This document shows positions 17,925 through 26,833 of a stretch of DNA of 64,000 nt, piece by piece (positions within the stretch are counted from its first letter, which is position 1; every line of letters begins with the position of its first letter). The DNA is from Nocardioides sp. S5 (lineage in GTDB: Bacteria; Actinomycetota; Actinomycetes; Propionibacteriales; Nocardioidaceae). The position numbers and the translations under genes are program-made. The notes beneath the pieces were generated by a model, which saw only the letters and a list, made by a program, of their open reading frames with translations, did not search any database and had not been told where the DNA came from. Where the stretch lies: contig NZ_CP022296.1 in the NCBI RefSeq assembly GCF_017310035.1, positions 2,108,001 to 2,172,000 of the forward strand, in the 5' to 3' direction.

Positions 17925-18544
17925 CCACCGAGCAGAAGCAGGTCTCGAACCTCAACATCGCCAACGTGCTCACGGTGCTGCGCATCGCGCTGGTCCCGGT
18001 CTTCGGCTGGGCGCTGCTGCAGGACGGAGGCGACTCCCCGGGGTGGCGCTGGGTCGCGTTCGGGATCTTCGCGGTCGCGATGATCACCGACAAGATCGAC
18101 GGTGACCTGGCCCGCAAGCACAACCTGATCACCGACTTCGGCAAGATCGCCGACCCGATCGCCGACAAGGCGATCACGGGCATGGCCCTCATCGGCCTGT
18201 CCATCGTCGGCGACATCTGGTGGTGGGTGACCATCGTCGTCCTGCTGCGCGAGTGGAGCGTCACCCTGCTGCGCCTCTCGGTGCTGAAGTCCGTGGTCAT
18301 CCCCGCTGCACAGAGCGGCAAGATCAAGACGGTCCTCCAGGCCTTCGCCCTTGCCGGCCTGCTTTGGCCGCTGCCGCACGGCGACGCGCACGGCAGCGCC
18401 TTCGACTTCTGGCCCGGTCCGTTGGGCGAGGTGCTCTTCTACCTGAGCCAGGTCATGCTCGCCGGCGCGGTCGTCATGACCATGTGGTCGGGCTGGGAGT
18501 TCGTCCGAGAGGTGCGCAAGCAGCGGGGCTCGCACAGCCACTGA
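17921..18544 (+). CDS. pgsA: CDP-diacylglycerol-glycerol-3-phosphate 3-phosphatidyltransferase
   Basis: This 207-residue membrane enzyme makes phosphatidylglycerol phosphate, the first committed step of phosphatidylglycerol and cardiolipin synthesis. The CDP-alcohol phosphotransferase motif is complete: [19 protein letters not shown] then IADPIADK, with the Asp residues that bind metal and CDP. About five to six membrane helices are predicted, starting with [19 protein letters not shown]. The ATGA overlap with rimO indicates coupling, and rimO-pgsA-cinA-clgR is a known gene order in Streptomyces. Here the pair is separated from cinA by three inserted genes. Confidence 0.95.
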   Translation: MTTEQKQVSNLNIANVLTVLRIALVPVFGWALLQDGGDSPGWRWVAFGIFAVAMITDKIDGDLARKHNLITDFGKIADPIADKAITGMALIGLSIVGDIWWWVTIVVLLREWSVTLLRLSVLKSVVIPAAQSGKIKTVLQAFALAGLLWPLPHGDAHGSAFDFWPGPLGEVLFYLSQVMLAGAVVMTMWSGWEFVREVRKQRGSHSH

Positions 18545-18558
18545 GATCCGGGTCACAG

Positions 18559-18594
18559 GTGTCGCCAAAGCCGATGATGAACTTTTGGCAACAC
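18559..18594. terminator. stem-loop after pgsA
   Basis: GTGTCGCCAAA (18559-18569) pairs with TTTGGCAACAC (18584-18594) with one mismatch around a 14-base loop. It lies just after the pgsA stop and is unusually AT-rich for this genome. It is probably a terminator but could be an operator for the downstream nuclease gene. Confidence 0.5.
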
Positions 18595-18685
18595 TCGTAG
18601 GAGAAGGTTGGCTCCAGGGCTCCGTTTGGGGCTCGGTGTGGGTGAAGATGCGACGGTCACGTCAACCCGAACCATCGGAGCACAC

Positions 18686-21592
18686 ATGCGCACACCCGCG
18701 CTCCCTTCGCCGCGACGCATCGCGGTCGGAGCCGGTCTGGCCCTCCTCGCGGCCGGCCTCACCCCCATCGCAGCAGGCCCCGTCAACGCCAACACCGCCG
18801 GCCCCGGGCTGGTCATCAGCGAGGTCTACGGCGCCGGCGGCTTCGCCGCCAGCGGCGACCTGCCCACCTCGAGCTTCACCCACGACTACATCGAGCTCTA
18901 CAACCCGACCAGCGCGCCGGTCGACCTGAGCACGTGGGCGGTCTTCTACGGCAGCGCGACCCGTGCGTCCGGTGCCAACGTCAGCAACAGGATGAACCTG
19001 ACGGGCACCATCCCCGCGCGCGGGCACTACCTGATCCGGGGCAGCGGCAACGCGGCGAACGGTGCGGCCCTCCCCACCCCCGACGTGACGAGCTCCCTCT
19101 CGCTCTCCGGCTCGTCCGGCCTGGTGATCCTGAGCGACCAGCAGGCCACCTTGGCGCCGGCCACCGGTGACATCAAGGGAGCCACCGGCGTCGTCGATGC
19201 CGTGGGATACGGCACGGCGAACACCTTCGAGACCGCCAACCAGGGCACCACGACCTCCGGGACGACCGCCGCCACCCGCACCGCCACCGGTGCGGACACC
19301 GACGACAACTCTGCCGACTTCACCGTCGCCGCCCCGGACCCCGAGAACACCTCGGACGTCGACGGCGGTGACCCCGAGCCGACCGCGCTCGAGGCCACGT
19401 CGCCCGGCGCTCAGTCGGGCCAGGTCGGTCAGGCTCTCACCGAGTTCACGCTGCAGGCAACGGGCGGCACCTCGCCGTACACCTGGACCGCGACCGGTCT
19501 CCCCGCCGGCGTCACGGTGGCCACCGACGGAGCCGTGTCCGGTACGCCGACCGAGTCCGGCACGTTCGACGTGACCGCGACGGCCACCGACTCGGCCACG
19601 CCGACCCCCGCGACGGACGACGTGGTCTTCACCCTCACCGTCGCGCCCGAGGCGGCGCTCATCCCGATCGCCGACATCCAGGGCACCGGACCGGCCACAC
19701 CGCTCGACCGCGACAACGTGAAGGCCCAGGGCGTCGTCACCGCGTCCTACCCGACCGGTGGCCTCAACGGCTTCTACATCCAGACTCCTGGTGCCGACAC
19801 CCCGGAGGCCTCAGACGCGATCTTCGTCTACGGCGGCACGAGTGGGTTCGCCGACTACCCGGCCGTCGGCGACTCCGTCGCGGTGACCGGCGTCGCCGGC
19901 GAGTTCAACGGTCAGACCCAGATCAACGCGGGCGCAGGCTCGGTGACGCCCGTCGCCGACCTGGGTGACGTCACGTCGAAGTCCACCATCCCGGGCACGA
20001 GGTGCGAGCTGCCGGGCGCCGCCTGCGACACCGTCGCCGACCTGGCGCCGGCGCGCGAGGCGATGGAGGGCGAGCTCCTCGAGCCCACCGCCGACTTCAC
20101 CGTGACCGACGTCTACGACGGTAGCCCGTTCTGGGCCGGCAACTCCTCCTCGTCCGGCATGTTCGGCGAGATCGGCCTCGCGGCCGGGACCGACGAGCCG
20201 CTGGTCACGCCGACCGAGCTCTACGACGCGCAGACCGAGAAGGCGCTCATCGCCCAGCGCACGGCGTACAACAACGCCCACCGCATCATCCTGGACGATG
20301 GCTCGAGCCTCAACTACTCGTCTGCGGCCAACACCGGCCAGCCGTTCCCGTGGCTGACGGCCGAGCACTCGGTCCGCGTGGGGGCAGCTGTCACGTTCCC
20401 CGAGCCGGTCGTCTTCACCGAGGGCTTCAACGCCTGGCGGCTGCTGCCCACCACGCGAGTGGTGGGGGAGCCGTCGGCGACGCAGCCGCAGGTCGAGCAG
20501 ACCCGCGCCGACAACCTCGCTCCCGAAGAGGTCGGTGGCGACGTCAAGCTGGCGACGTTCAACGTGCTGAACTTCTTCCCGACCACGGGCGAGGAGTTCG
20601 TCGCATCCGGTCTCGGCACCTGCTCCTACTTCCGCGACCGCGAAGGCAACAACATCACCAACAACCGTTGCAACCCCGACGGTCCCCGTGGTGCTGCGAA
20701 CGAGGCCAACCTCGAGCGGCAGCGCGACAAGATCGTCGCGGCCATCAACACCGTCGACGCCGACGTCGTCTCCCTCGAGGAGCTCGAGAACTCGGCGAAG
20801 TTCGGCAAGGACCGTGACTTCGCCATCAACGAGCTGGTGGCGGCACTCAACGCCGACGCCGGTGCCGGCACGTGGGCGGCCGTCCCGTCGCCCGCGACCC
20901 TGCCGCCGCTGGGCGAGCAGGACGTCATCCGCAACGGGTTCATCTACCGGCCGGCTGACGTGCGGCTGGTCGGAGACTCCGTCGTGCTCAGCGACCAGTC
21001 CTCGGAAGGAGAAGCCTTCGAGGACGCTCGTGAGCCCCTCGCCCAGGCCTTCAAGCAGGTTCGTACGCCGGACCGCCGCGCGTTCGCGGTGGTCGTGAAC
21101 CACTTCAAGTCCAAGGGCTCCGGCACGCCGGACCCCGACGGTCAGGGCAACGCCAACGACGTCAGGATCCTGCAGGCAGAGGCCCTCGCGACGTTCGCCG
21201 ACGAGTTCAAGGCCACGCGCGGGATCTCCCGCGTCTTCCTCGCAGGTGACTTCAACGCCTACTCGGAGGAGGACCCGATCCAGGTCCTCGAGGAGGCCGG
21301 CTACACGAGCCTGGAGTCGACGAGCGACCCCGACGAGGAGAGCTACAACTTCGACGGCATGGTCGGCTCGCTGGACCACGTCCTCGCCAACGAGGCGGCC
21401 CTCGCCGACGTCGTCGGTGTCGACATCTGGGACATCAACGCCAGCGAGTCGGTCTACTACGAGTACGCCCGGTTCAACAGCAACATCACCAACCTCTACG
21501 CCGACGGTCCGTTCCGGTCCTCCGACCACAACCCTGAGGTCGTGGGGATCGAGACCCGTCCGGGGCGCCACCTCGGCTTCGGTCGCAACTGA
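18686..21592 (+). CDS. secreted ExeM/NucH-type extracellular nuclease
   Basis: A 968-residue secreted protein. A signal peptide (residues 1 to about 35) is followed by a lamin-tail domain (VISEVYGAGGFAASGD to about 180), a putative Ig (He_PIG-like) domain near 235-315, and an OB-fold-like region as in NucH/YhcR nucleases. From about residue 620 there is an endonuclease/exonuclease/phosphatase domain: LATFNVLNFFPT, VSLEELEN, VVNHFKSKGSG, FLAGDFNAYSEEDP and SSDHNPEV supply the metal and catalytic residues. ExeM-type enzymes degrade extracellular DNA in biofilms. GGAG lies before the ATG at 18686. Next downstream is a secreted 5'-nucleotidase, so the two could turn extracellular DNA into nucleosides and phosphate. 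Confidence 0.92.
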   Translation: MRTPALPSPRRIAVGAGLALLAAGLTPIAAGPVNANTAGPGLVISEVYGAGGFAASGDLPTSSFTHDYIELYNPTSAPVDLSTWAVFYGSATRASGANVSNRMNLTGTIPARGHYLIRGSGNAANGAALPTPDVTSSLSLSGSSGLVILSDQQATLAPATGDIKGATGVVDAVGYGTANTFETANQGTTTSGTTAATRTATGADTDDNSADFTVAAPDPENTSDVDGGDPEPTALEATSPGAQSGQVGQALTEFTLQATGGTSPYTWTATGLPAGVTVATDGAVSGTPTESGTFDVTATATDSATPTPATDDVVFTLTVAPEAALIPIADIQGTGPATPLDRDNVKAQGVVTASYPTGGLNGFYIQTPGADTPEASDAIFVYGGTSGFADYPAVGDSVAVTGVAGEFNGQTQINAGAGSVTPVADLGDVTSKSTIPGTRCELPGAACDTVADLAPAREAMEGELLEPTADFTVTDVYDGSPFWAGNSSSSGMFGEIGLAAGTDEPLVTPTELYDAQTEKALIAQRTAYNNAHRIILDDGSSLNYSSAANTGQPFPWLTAEHSVRVGAAVTFPEPVVFTEGFNAWRLLPTTRVVGEPSATQPQVEQTRADNLAPEEVGGDVKLATFNVLNFFPTTGEEFVASGLGTCSYFRDREGNNITNNRCNPDGPRGAANEANLERQRDKIVAAINTVDADVVSLEELENSAKFGKDRDFAINELVAALNADAGAGTWAAVPSPATLPPLGEQDVIRNGFIYRPADVRLVGDSVVLSDQSSEGEAFEDAREPLAQAFKQVRTPDRRAFAVVVNHFKSKGSGTPDPDGQGNANDVRILQAEALATFADEFKATRGISRVFLAGDFNAYSEEDPIQVLEEAGYTSLESTSDPDEESYNFDGMVGSLDHVLANEAALADVVGVDIWDINASESVYYEYARFNSNITNLYADGPFRSSDHNPEVVGIETRPGRHLGFGRN

Positions 21593-21647
21593 CGATCCGG
21601 GCTCCCGCGCACTGCGCACCCAGCACCACTGCACGACGCTCCACCAC

Positions 21648-21683
21648 GACGGCCCGGTCGCCCATCCGGGAGGCCGGGCCGTC
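21648..21683. terminator. stem-loop terminator after the nuclease
   Basis: GACGGCCCGG (21648-21657) pairs perfectly with CCGGGCCGTC (21674-21683), followed by GGCCCTTTCT. It suggests that the nuclease and nucleotidase genes are separate transcripts. Confidence 0.75.
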
Positions 21684-21695
21684 GGCCCTTTCTCG

Positions 21696-21726
21696 CCCAC
21701 GCAGGGGATTCGCGCCCCTGCGTGGG
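21696..21726. terminator. second hairpin between nuclease and nucleotidase
   Basis: CCCACGCAGGGG (21696-21707) pairs perfectly with CCCCTGCGTGGG (21715-21726) around a 7-base loop. It could be a second terminator or a 5' regulatory hairpin for the next gene, which starts 52 bases later. Confidence 0.55.
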
Positions 21727-21778
21727 GAGTTAGGGTGACCCGACTCACACCTCCATCACTCTCGAAAGAGGCCACTTC

Positions 21779-24106
21779 GTGTCAGCATCACGATCCGGTC
21801 GCAAGGTCGCCCTTGCCGCCACCCTCACAGGGCTGGTCGCCGCGCCGCTCGCCGTCATCACGGCGAGTCCCGCACAGGCTGCTCCTGTCGACATCCAGAT
21901 CCTCGCCACCAACGACTTCCACGGCCGGCTCCTGCCGAACCGCGGTGAGGCCGGCGCCGCCCAGTTCGCCGCGGCCGTCACCGAGCTCGAGTCCACCAAC
22001 CCCAACACGATCTTCGCCGCAGCCGGTGACCTGATCGGGGCCTCCACCTTCGAGTCCTTCATCCAGAAGGACAAGCCCACCATCGACGCGCTCAACGCGG
22101 CCGGCCTCGACGTGTCGGCGGCCGGCAACCACGAGTTCGACCAGGGCTACGGCGACCTCGTCAGCCGCGTGATGGCGCCCTTCGACGCCACCGCCAACCC
22201 GTACGGCGGCGCGCTGTGGCAGTACATCGCCGCCAACGTGCGCAAGAAGTCCGACAGCTCCTACGCGCTGCCCGACATCACTGACCGCACGCCCGACCCC
22301 GTCGACGAGTCCGACGGCGGCACCTGGACGACCACCGTGGGCGGCGTCGAGGTCGGCTTCATCGGTGGCGTGACCGAGGAGCTCTCGTCACTGGTCAGCC
22401 CGACCGGGATCAAGGATCTCGCGATCAACAGCATCATCGCCGAGACCAACACCGCGGCCGCCCGCCTCAAGGCCGACGGCGCCGACCTGGTCATCCTGCT
22501 GGTTCACGAGGGTGCCCCCACCGATGAGCTGGCCGACGCCAGCACCAAGGACAACCCCTTCAGCCGGATCGTCAACGGCGTCAACGTCGACAACGTCAAC
22601 GCCATCATCTCGGGCCACACGCACGTCAAGTACAACCACGTGATCAGAGGCATTCCAGTGGTCTCGGCCGGCCAGTACGGCACGAACCTCAACCAGCTGG
22701 TCTTCAGCGTCGACCCCGACACGAACGACGTCGTCCTCAAGACCAACGAGGTCGTCGCGGCTGCGTCGCTGCCGATCACCGCTCCGGCCGCGGTCGACAA
22801 GAAGGCCGAGGTCAAGTCCATCGTCGACGCCGCCGTCGCCCAGGCCGAGGTCCTCGGAGCGGTCGAGCTCGGCAAGATCGCCGGCCCCTTCGACCGCGCA
22901 CGCCTGGCGAACGGCACCGACAGCCGCGGTGGCGAGTCCACCTTGGGCAACCTCGTCGCCGAGGTCCAGCGCTGGGCAACTGCTGCCCCCGAGTCCGGTG
23001 CGGCGCAGATCGCCTTCATGAACCCCGGCGGCCTGCGCGACGACATGCGCGGTGTCGCGGGCGGCTACCCGGCCACGCTCACCTACAAGCAGGCGGCGAT
23101 CGTCCAGTCGTTCGCCAACACCCTGGTCAACATGAAGATGACCGGCGCCCAGATCAAGACGCTGCTGGAGCAGCAGTGGCAGCGTGACGACAAGGGTGCC
23201 GTGCCGACGCGCCCCTTCCTGCGCCTCGGCGTCTCGAAGGGCTTCTTCTCGACCTACGACGCCACCCGCCCCGAGGGCGACCGCATCACAGGCATGTGGC
23301 TCGACGGCAAGGCGATCGAGCCGGCGACGACGTACTCGGTGACGGCGAACTCCTTCCTGGCCGGTGGCGGCGACAACTTCCGTGCCTTCAACCAGGCCAC
23401 GGGCAAGCGCGACACCGGCAAGGTCGACCTGCAGGCCATGGTCGACTACATGGCAGCGTTCGCCTCGAAGACGGCGCTCCCGGTCAACACCTACCAGCAG
23501 CAGGTCGGAGTCACCTGGCCCGCGAGCGCTCCGCGGTTCTACCGCATCGGCCAGGACGTGGAGCTCAAGCTCTCCTCGCTGATGATGACCGGGCCGAGCG
23601 ACCCCCGCGACGCCCTCCTCAACATCAAGGTCGGCGACCGCACGCTGAACCCGACGCCGGTCGACAACACCATCGACGCCACGCCGTTCGACGAGAGCGG
23701 ACGCAGCTCGGTCGACGTCAAGCTCAAGGGCAAGACGCGCACCGGCAAGCAGCTGCTGACCTTCACCGGCCCGACGACCGGCACGACGTTCTCGCTGCCG
23801 ATCGACGTGCGCAAGGCCAAGGGCGTGCTCAAGGCCCGCACCAAGCCCGGGCGCATCGTCCGCGGCGAGACCCGCACCCGGGTCAAGATCAAGGCCTCGG
23901 CGTTCGGCATCGCCAAGGTCACGGGCAAGGTCAAGGTCAAGGCCGGCGGCAAGACCTACAAGGTCAAGCTCAAGAAGGGCAGGGCGTTCCTGCGCCTGGA
24001 CCGCTTCGCCAAGACCGGCAAGAAGAAGATCGTGGTGTCCTACCTCGGCAACCGCAAGATCCGCGGTGACAAGCAGGTCATCACCGTGCGGGTGCGTCGC
24101 AACTGA
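21779..24106 (+). CDS. secreted 5'-nucleotidase / 2',3'-cyclic phosphodiesterase (UshA-like)
   Basis: A 775-residue secreted calcineurin-like phosphoesterase that removes phosphate from nucleotides. The signal peptide ends near PAQAAP. Metal-binding motifs are TNDFHGRLLP near residue 42, AAGDLIGAS, AGNHEFDQGYG and SGHTHVKYNH. The C-terminal 5'-nucleotidase domain has AFMNPGGLRDDM and YSVTANSFLAGGGDNF for nucleobase binding. A Lys/Arg-rich beta domain (about 680-775, ending VRVRRN) resembles the last domain of the secreted protease at 5-8 kb. The GTG start has GAAAGAGG before it. Located after an extracellular nuclease, it is probably part of nucleic-acid phosphate scavenging; no Pho box was identified. 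Confidence 0.94.
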   Translation: MSASRSGRKVALAATLTGLVAAPLAVITASPAQAAPVDIQILATNDFHGRLLPNRGEAGAAQFAAAVTELESTNPNTIFAAAGDLIGASTFESFIQKDKPTIDALNAAGLDVSAAGNHEFDQGYGDLVSRVMAPFDATANPYGGALWQYIAANVRKKSDSSYALPDITDRTPDPVDESDGGTWTTTVGGVEVGFIGGVTEELSSLVSPTGIKDLAINSIIAETNTAAARLKADGADLVILLVHEGAPTDELADASTKDNPFSRIVNGVNVDNVNAIISGHTHVKYNHVIRGIPVVSAGQYGTNLNQLVFSVDPDTNDVVLKTNEVVAAASLPITAPAAVDKKAEVKSIVDAAVAQAEVLGAVELGKIAGPFDRARLANGTDSRGGESTLGNLVAEVQRWATAAPESGAAQIAFMNPGGLRDDMRGVAGGYPATLTYKQAAIVQSFANTLVNMKMTGAQIKTLLEQQWQRDDKGAVPTRPFLRLGVSKGFFSTYDATRPEGDRITGMWLDGKAIEPATTYSVTANSFLAGGGDNFRAFNQATGKRDTGKVDLQAMVDYMAAFASKTALPVNTYQQQVGVTWPASAPRFYRIGQDVELKLSSLMMTGPSDPRDALLNIKVGDRTLNPTPVDNTIDATPFDESGRSSVDVKLKGKTRTGKQLLTFTGPTTGTTFSLPIDVRKAKGVLKARTKPGRIVRGETRTRVKIKASAFGIAKVTGKVKVKAGGKTYKVKLKKGRAFLRLDRFAKTGKKKIVVSYLGNRKIRGDKQVITVRVRRN

Positions 24107-24129
24107 CGCTCCGACCAGATGAGCAGTGA

Positions 24130-24167
24130 CCGGGGCCCGGTCGTCGTCCGCGACGGCCGGGCCCCGG
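24130..24167. terminator. bidirectional stem-loop terminator
   Basis: CCGGGGCCCGG (24130-24140) pairs perfectly with CCGGGCCCCGG (24157-24167); the loop contains a further CGTCG/CGACG pairing. It separates the convergent nucleotidase and GH15 genes. Confidence 0.8.
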
Positions 24168-24185
24168 TGCGTCACGGGACGCCAC

Positions 24186-25952
24186 TCATCGCAGCGAGAG
24201 CGCCGCCTGCACGAGCGCGAGGTGGCTGAAGGCCTGGGGGAAGTTGCCGGCCATCCTGTCGTGGGCGACGTCGTACTCCTCCGAGAGCAGGCCGACGTCG
24301 TTGGCCAGGCCGCACAGGCGTCCCATCAGCTCCTCGGCCTCCGCCCGACGACCCGCCGCCGCGAGCGCCGAGACCAGCCAGAAGGAGCAGGCGAGGAACG
24401 GGTGCTCGTCGCCCCGCAGGCCGTCGACGCCCGAGACGGTGCGGTAGCGCAGGAGCAGGCCGTCGCGCATCAGGTCCTCGACGACCGCATCGATCGTGCC
24501 GAGCACGCGCGGGTCGTCGGGCGGGAGGAAGCCCACGAGGGGGAGGGTGAGCAGCGAGGCGTCGACCTCGGCGGTGTCGTAGTGCTGGGTGAAGGTGCCG
24601 CGCTCCTCGTCGTACCCCTTGTCGAGCACCTCGTCGCGCACCCGGTCACGCAGCTCGCGCCAGCGCTCCACGGGCCCTTCGAGCCCGTGCTCCTCCACGG
24701 CCCGGATCGCGCGGTCGAAGGCGACCCAGACCATGACGCGGGAGTGGGTGAAGTGGCGCTGCGGCCCGCGGATCTCCCACAGGCCGTTGTCGGGGTCGTC
24801 CCAGTGCTCGGCCAGGTCGTCGACCAGCGCCCGCTGCAGGGCCCACGAGTTCGCGCTCTCGTGGAGGCCGGCCTGTCGCGCGAGCTCGAGCGCGATCATC
24901 ACCTCACCGAGCACGTCGTTCTGCCGCTGGCAGACCGCGCCGTTGCCGATGCGCACCGGCAGGCTGTCCGCGTAGCCCGGGAGGTGGGGGAGCTCCATCT
25001 CGGGGAGCTGGCGGCCCCCGTCGACGGTGTACATGATCTGGAGGTCCGCCGGGTCGCCGGCGACCGCGCGCAGCAGCCAGCCGCGCCACGCGAGCGCCTC
25101 GGTGTCGTAGCCCGCGCCCAGCAGCGACTCGAGCGTGAGCGCGGCGTCGCGGAGCCAGCAGAAGCGGTAGTCCCAGTTGCGCTCGCCACCGAAGTCCTCC
25201 GGCAGCGACGTCGTCGGAGCCGCGACGATGCCGCCGGTCTCGGCGTGGGTCATCAGCAGCAGCGTCAGCAGGCTGCGGCGTACGAGGTCGGCGTGCGGCA
25301 CGTCGTCGGGGCAGCGCTCCGACCAGGCGCGCTGGCGTGCCGTGGTCGCCTCGATGCGCTCGCTGAGCCCCAGCGGTGCCGGGACGTCGCGCCACGACCG
25401 GGCCCAGGTCATCGAGTAGGTCACGCTCTCGCCGGCCGAGAGGTCGAACTCGTCACGGTGGTGGCCGGCGTGACCGTGGGGGAGGCGCGGCCCGCGCAGC
25501 ACGAACATGTCGGGACCGGCGACCGCGATGACCACGTCCTCGCCGTGCGCCTCCTCGTGCCGCACCCAGGGGCGGACCTTGCCGTAGTCGGTGCGCACCA
25601 CCCAGTCGTGGCGCACCCGCACCGAGCCGCGGGTGCAGGTGAGGCGGCGTACGACGTCCGCGCGCCCGTCGCCGGTCGGCATCACGTCGAGCAGCACCAG
25701 CTCGCCGTCGGCGGTCGTGAAGGTGGTCTCCAGCAGCGCCGTGCCGTCGACGTAGCGGCGGCTGGTCGTGAGGACCGGCTCGGCCGGCGCGAGCAGCCAG
25801 CGGCCGTGCTCCTCGGTGCCCAGCAGGGCAGCGAAGCAGGCGGGGGAGTCGAAGCGGGGCAGGCACAGCCAGTCGATCGAGCCGTCCTTGCCGACCAGGG
25901 CCGCGGTGCCGCGATCACCGATGAGCGCATAGTCCTCGATGGGGAGTGCCAT
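24186..25952 (-). CDS. GH15 glucoamylase/trehalase-family glycoside hydrolase
   Basis: A 588-residue cytoplasmic-looking GH15 enzyme without a signal peptide. The N-terminus IEDYALIGDRGTAALVGKDG then SIDWLCLPRFDSPACF is the conserved beginning of bacterial GH15 proteins and fixes the start at 25952. The catalytic (alpha/alpha)6 barrel has NWDYRFCWLRDAALT near residue 262 and a late EEYD motif near 565 with the likely catalytic Glu. Family members hydrolyse alpha-1,4-glucans, or trehalose in mycobacteria; which one applies here is not clear. The start codon is only 18 bases from that of the divergent cinA. Confidence 0.92.
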   Translation of the reverse strand: MALPIEDYALIGDRGTAALVGKDGSIDWLCLPRFDSPACFAALLGTEEHGRWLLAPAEPVLTTSRRYVDGTALLETTFTTADGELVLLDVMPTGDGRADVVRRLTCTRGSVRVRHDWVVRTDYGKVRPWVRHEEAHGEDVVIAVAGPDMFVLRGPRLPHGHAGHHRDEFDLSAGESVTYSMTWARSWRDVPAPLGLSERIEATTARQRAWSERCPDDVPHADLVRRSLLTLLLMTHAETGGIVAAPTTSLPEDFGGERNWDYRFCWLRDAALTLESLLGAGYDTEALAWRGWLLRAVAGDPADLQIMYTVDGGRQLPEMELPHLPGYADSLPVRIGNGAVCQRQNDVLGEVMIALELARQAGLHESANSWALQRALVDDLAEHWDDPDNGLWEIRGPQRHFTHSRVMVWVAFDRAIRAVEEHGLEGPVERWRELRDRVRDEVLDKGYDEERGTFTQHYDTAEVDASLLTLPLVGFLPPDDPRVLGTIDAVVEDLMRDGLLLRYRTVSGVDGLRGDEHPFLACSFWLVSALAAAGRRAEAEELMGRLCGLANDVGLLSEEYDVAHDRMAGNFPQAFSHLALVQAALSLR

Positions 25953-25970
25953 GGCGCTAGTGTCCCTGAC

Positions 25971-26462
25971 ATGTGGGAGCCGTCGATCGCCGTGCGCGTC
26001 CTGGACTCGCTCGCCCGACGGGGGGAGACCGTCGCGACGGCCGAGTCGTTGACCGGCGGGCTGCTCGCAGCGCTGCTCACCGACGTGCCCGGCGCCTCGC
26101 GGAGCTTCGTCGGTGGCGTGGTCTCCTACGCCACCCGCATCAAGATCTCGGCCCTCGACGTGCCGGCCGACCTGGTCGAGCAGCACGGGGTGGTCTCGCA
26201 GGAGTGCGCGGAGGCGATGGCGTGCGGCGTACGCACCAGGCTGGACGCCACGTGGGGGCTCGCCACGACCGGCGTCGCCGGCCCCGACGAGCAGGAGGGG
26301 CAGTCCGTGGGCACGGTCTGGGTGGCGCTCGCCGGCCCGGGGCTGGTGGCCGCACACCGGCTCGAGCTGCGCGGGGACCGGCTGATGATCCGCCAGGCCA
26401 CGTGCGAGGCCGTGCTGGCCCTCCTGGTGGACCACCTGCGGGAAGAAGGAGCCCTCGGGTAG
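25971..26462 (+). CDS. cinA: CinA C-terminal domain protein (nicotinamide-nucleotide amidohydrolase)
   Basis: A 163-residue stand-alone CinA/PncC domain. In characterised members it deamidates nicotinamide mononucleotide to nicotinate mononucleotide, part of NAD salvage. Visible motifs are [34 protein letters not shown], and [20 protein letters not shown], which include the catalytic Ser and Lys region. It is transcribed toward clgR, in the order known from Streptomyces (rimO-pgsA-cinA-HTH). The start codon lies 18 bases from the start of the divergent GH15 gene, so the promoter must overlap coding sequence or the mRNA is leaderless. Confidence 0.93.
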   Translation: MWEPSIAVRVLDSLARRGETVATAESLTGGLLAALLTDVPGASRSFVGGVVSYATRIKISALDVPADLVEQHGVVSQECAEAMACGVRTRLDATWGLATTGVAGPDEQEGQSVGTVWVALAGPGLVAAHRLELRGDRLMIRQATCEAVLALLVDHLREEGALG

Positions 26463-26506
26463 CGTTGGACCTCACGACCTGCCTCGACCAGAGTAAGGAC
26501 TCGCGC

Positions 26507-26815
26507 ATGGTGCTCTTCCGACGTCTGCTCGGTGACGTGCTGCGCGGTGCGCGGATGCAGCGCGGGATGACCCTGCGCGAGCTCTCTGCCCAGGCCCGAG
26601 TCAGCCTGGGCTACATCTCCGAGATCGAGCGCGGCCAGAAGGAAGCCTCCTCGGAGCTGCTCGCCTCGCTGTGCCAGGCTATGGACCTGCCGCTGTCCGA
26701 CGTGCTGCGCGACGTCGCCGACGCGGTGGCCGTCGAGGAGGCCGCCCTGAAGATCGTCACGACGCCCATCACGGCCGTACGACGCTCCGGCGACGTGGTC
26801 GCCTCCGCCGCCTGA
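26507..26815 (+). CDS. clgR: ClgR-type XRE-family transcriptional regulator
   Basis: A 102-residue HTH protein. [20 protein letters not shown] then [17 protein letters not shown] matches ClgR of mycobacteria, corynebacteria and streptomycetes almost residue by residue. ClgR activates clpP, clpC and other proteolysis and repair genes. The C-terminus ends ASAA; in Streptomyces, ClgR and PopR end in Ala-Ala and are degraded by ClpP in a feedback loop, so this end probably is a degron. AAGGA lies eight bases before the ATG. It follows cinA by 44 bases, as in related genomes. Confidence 0.92.
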   Translation: MVLFRRLLGDVLRGARMQRGMTLRELSAQARVSLGYISEIERGQKEASSELLASLCQAMDLPLSDVLRDVADAVAVEEAALKIVTTPITAVRRSGDVVASAA

Positions 26816-26833
26816 CCCTGCGCCCACCTCGGG

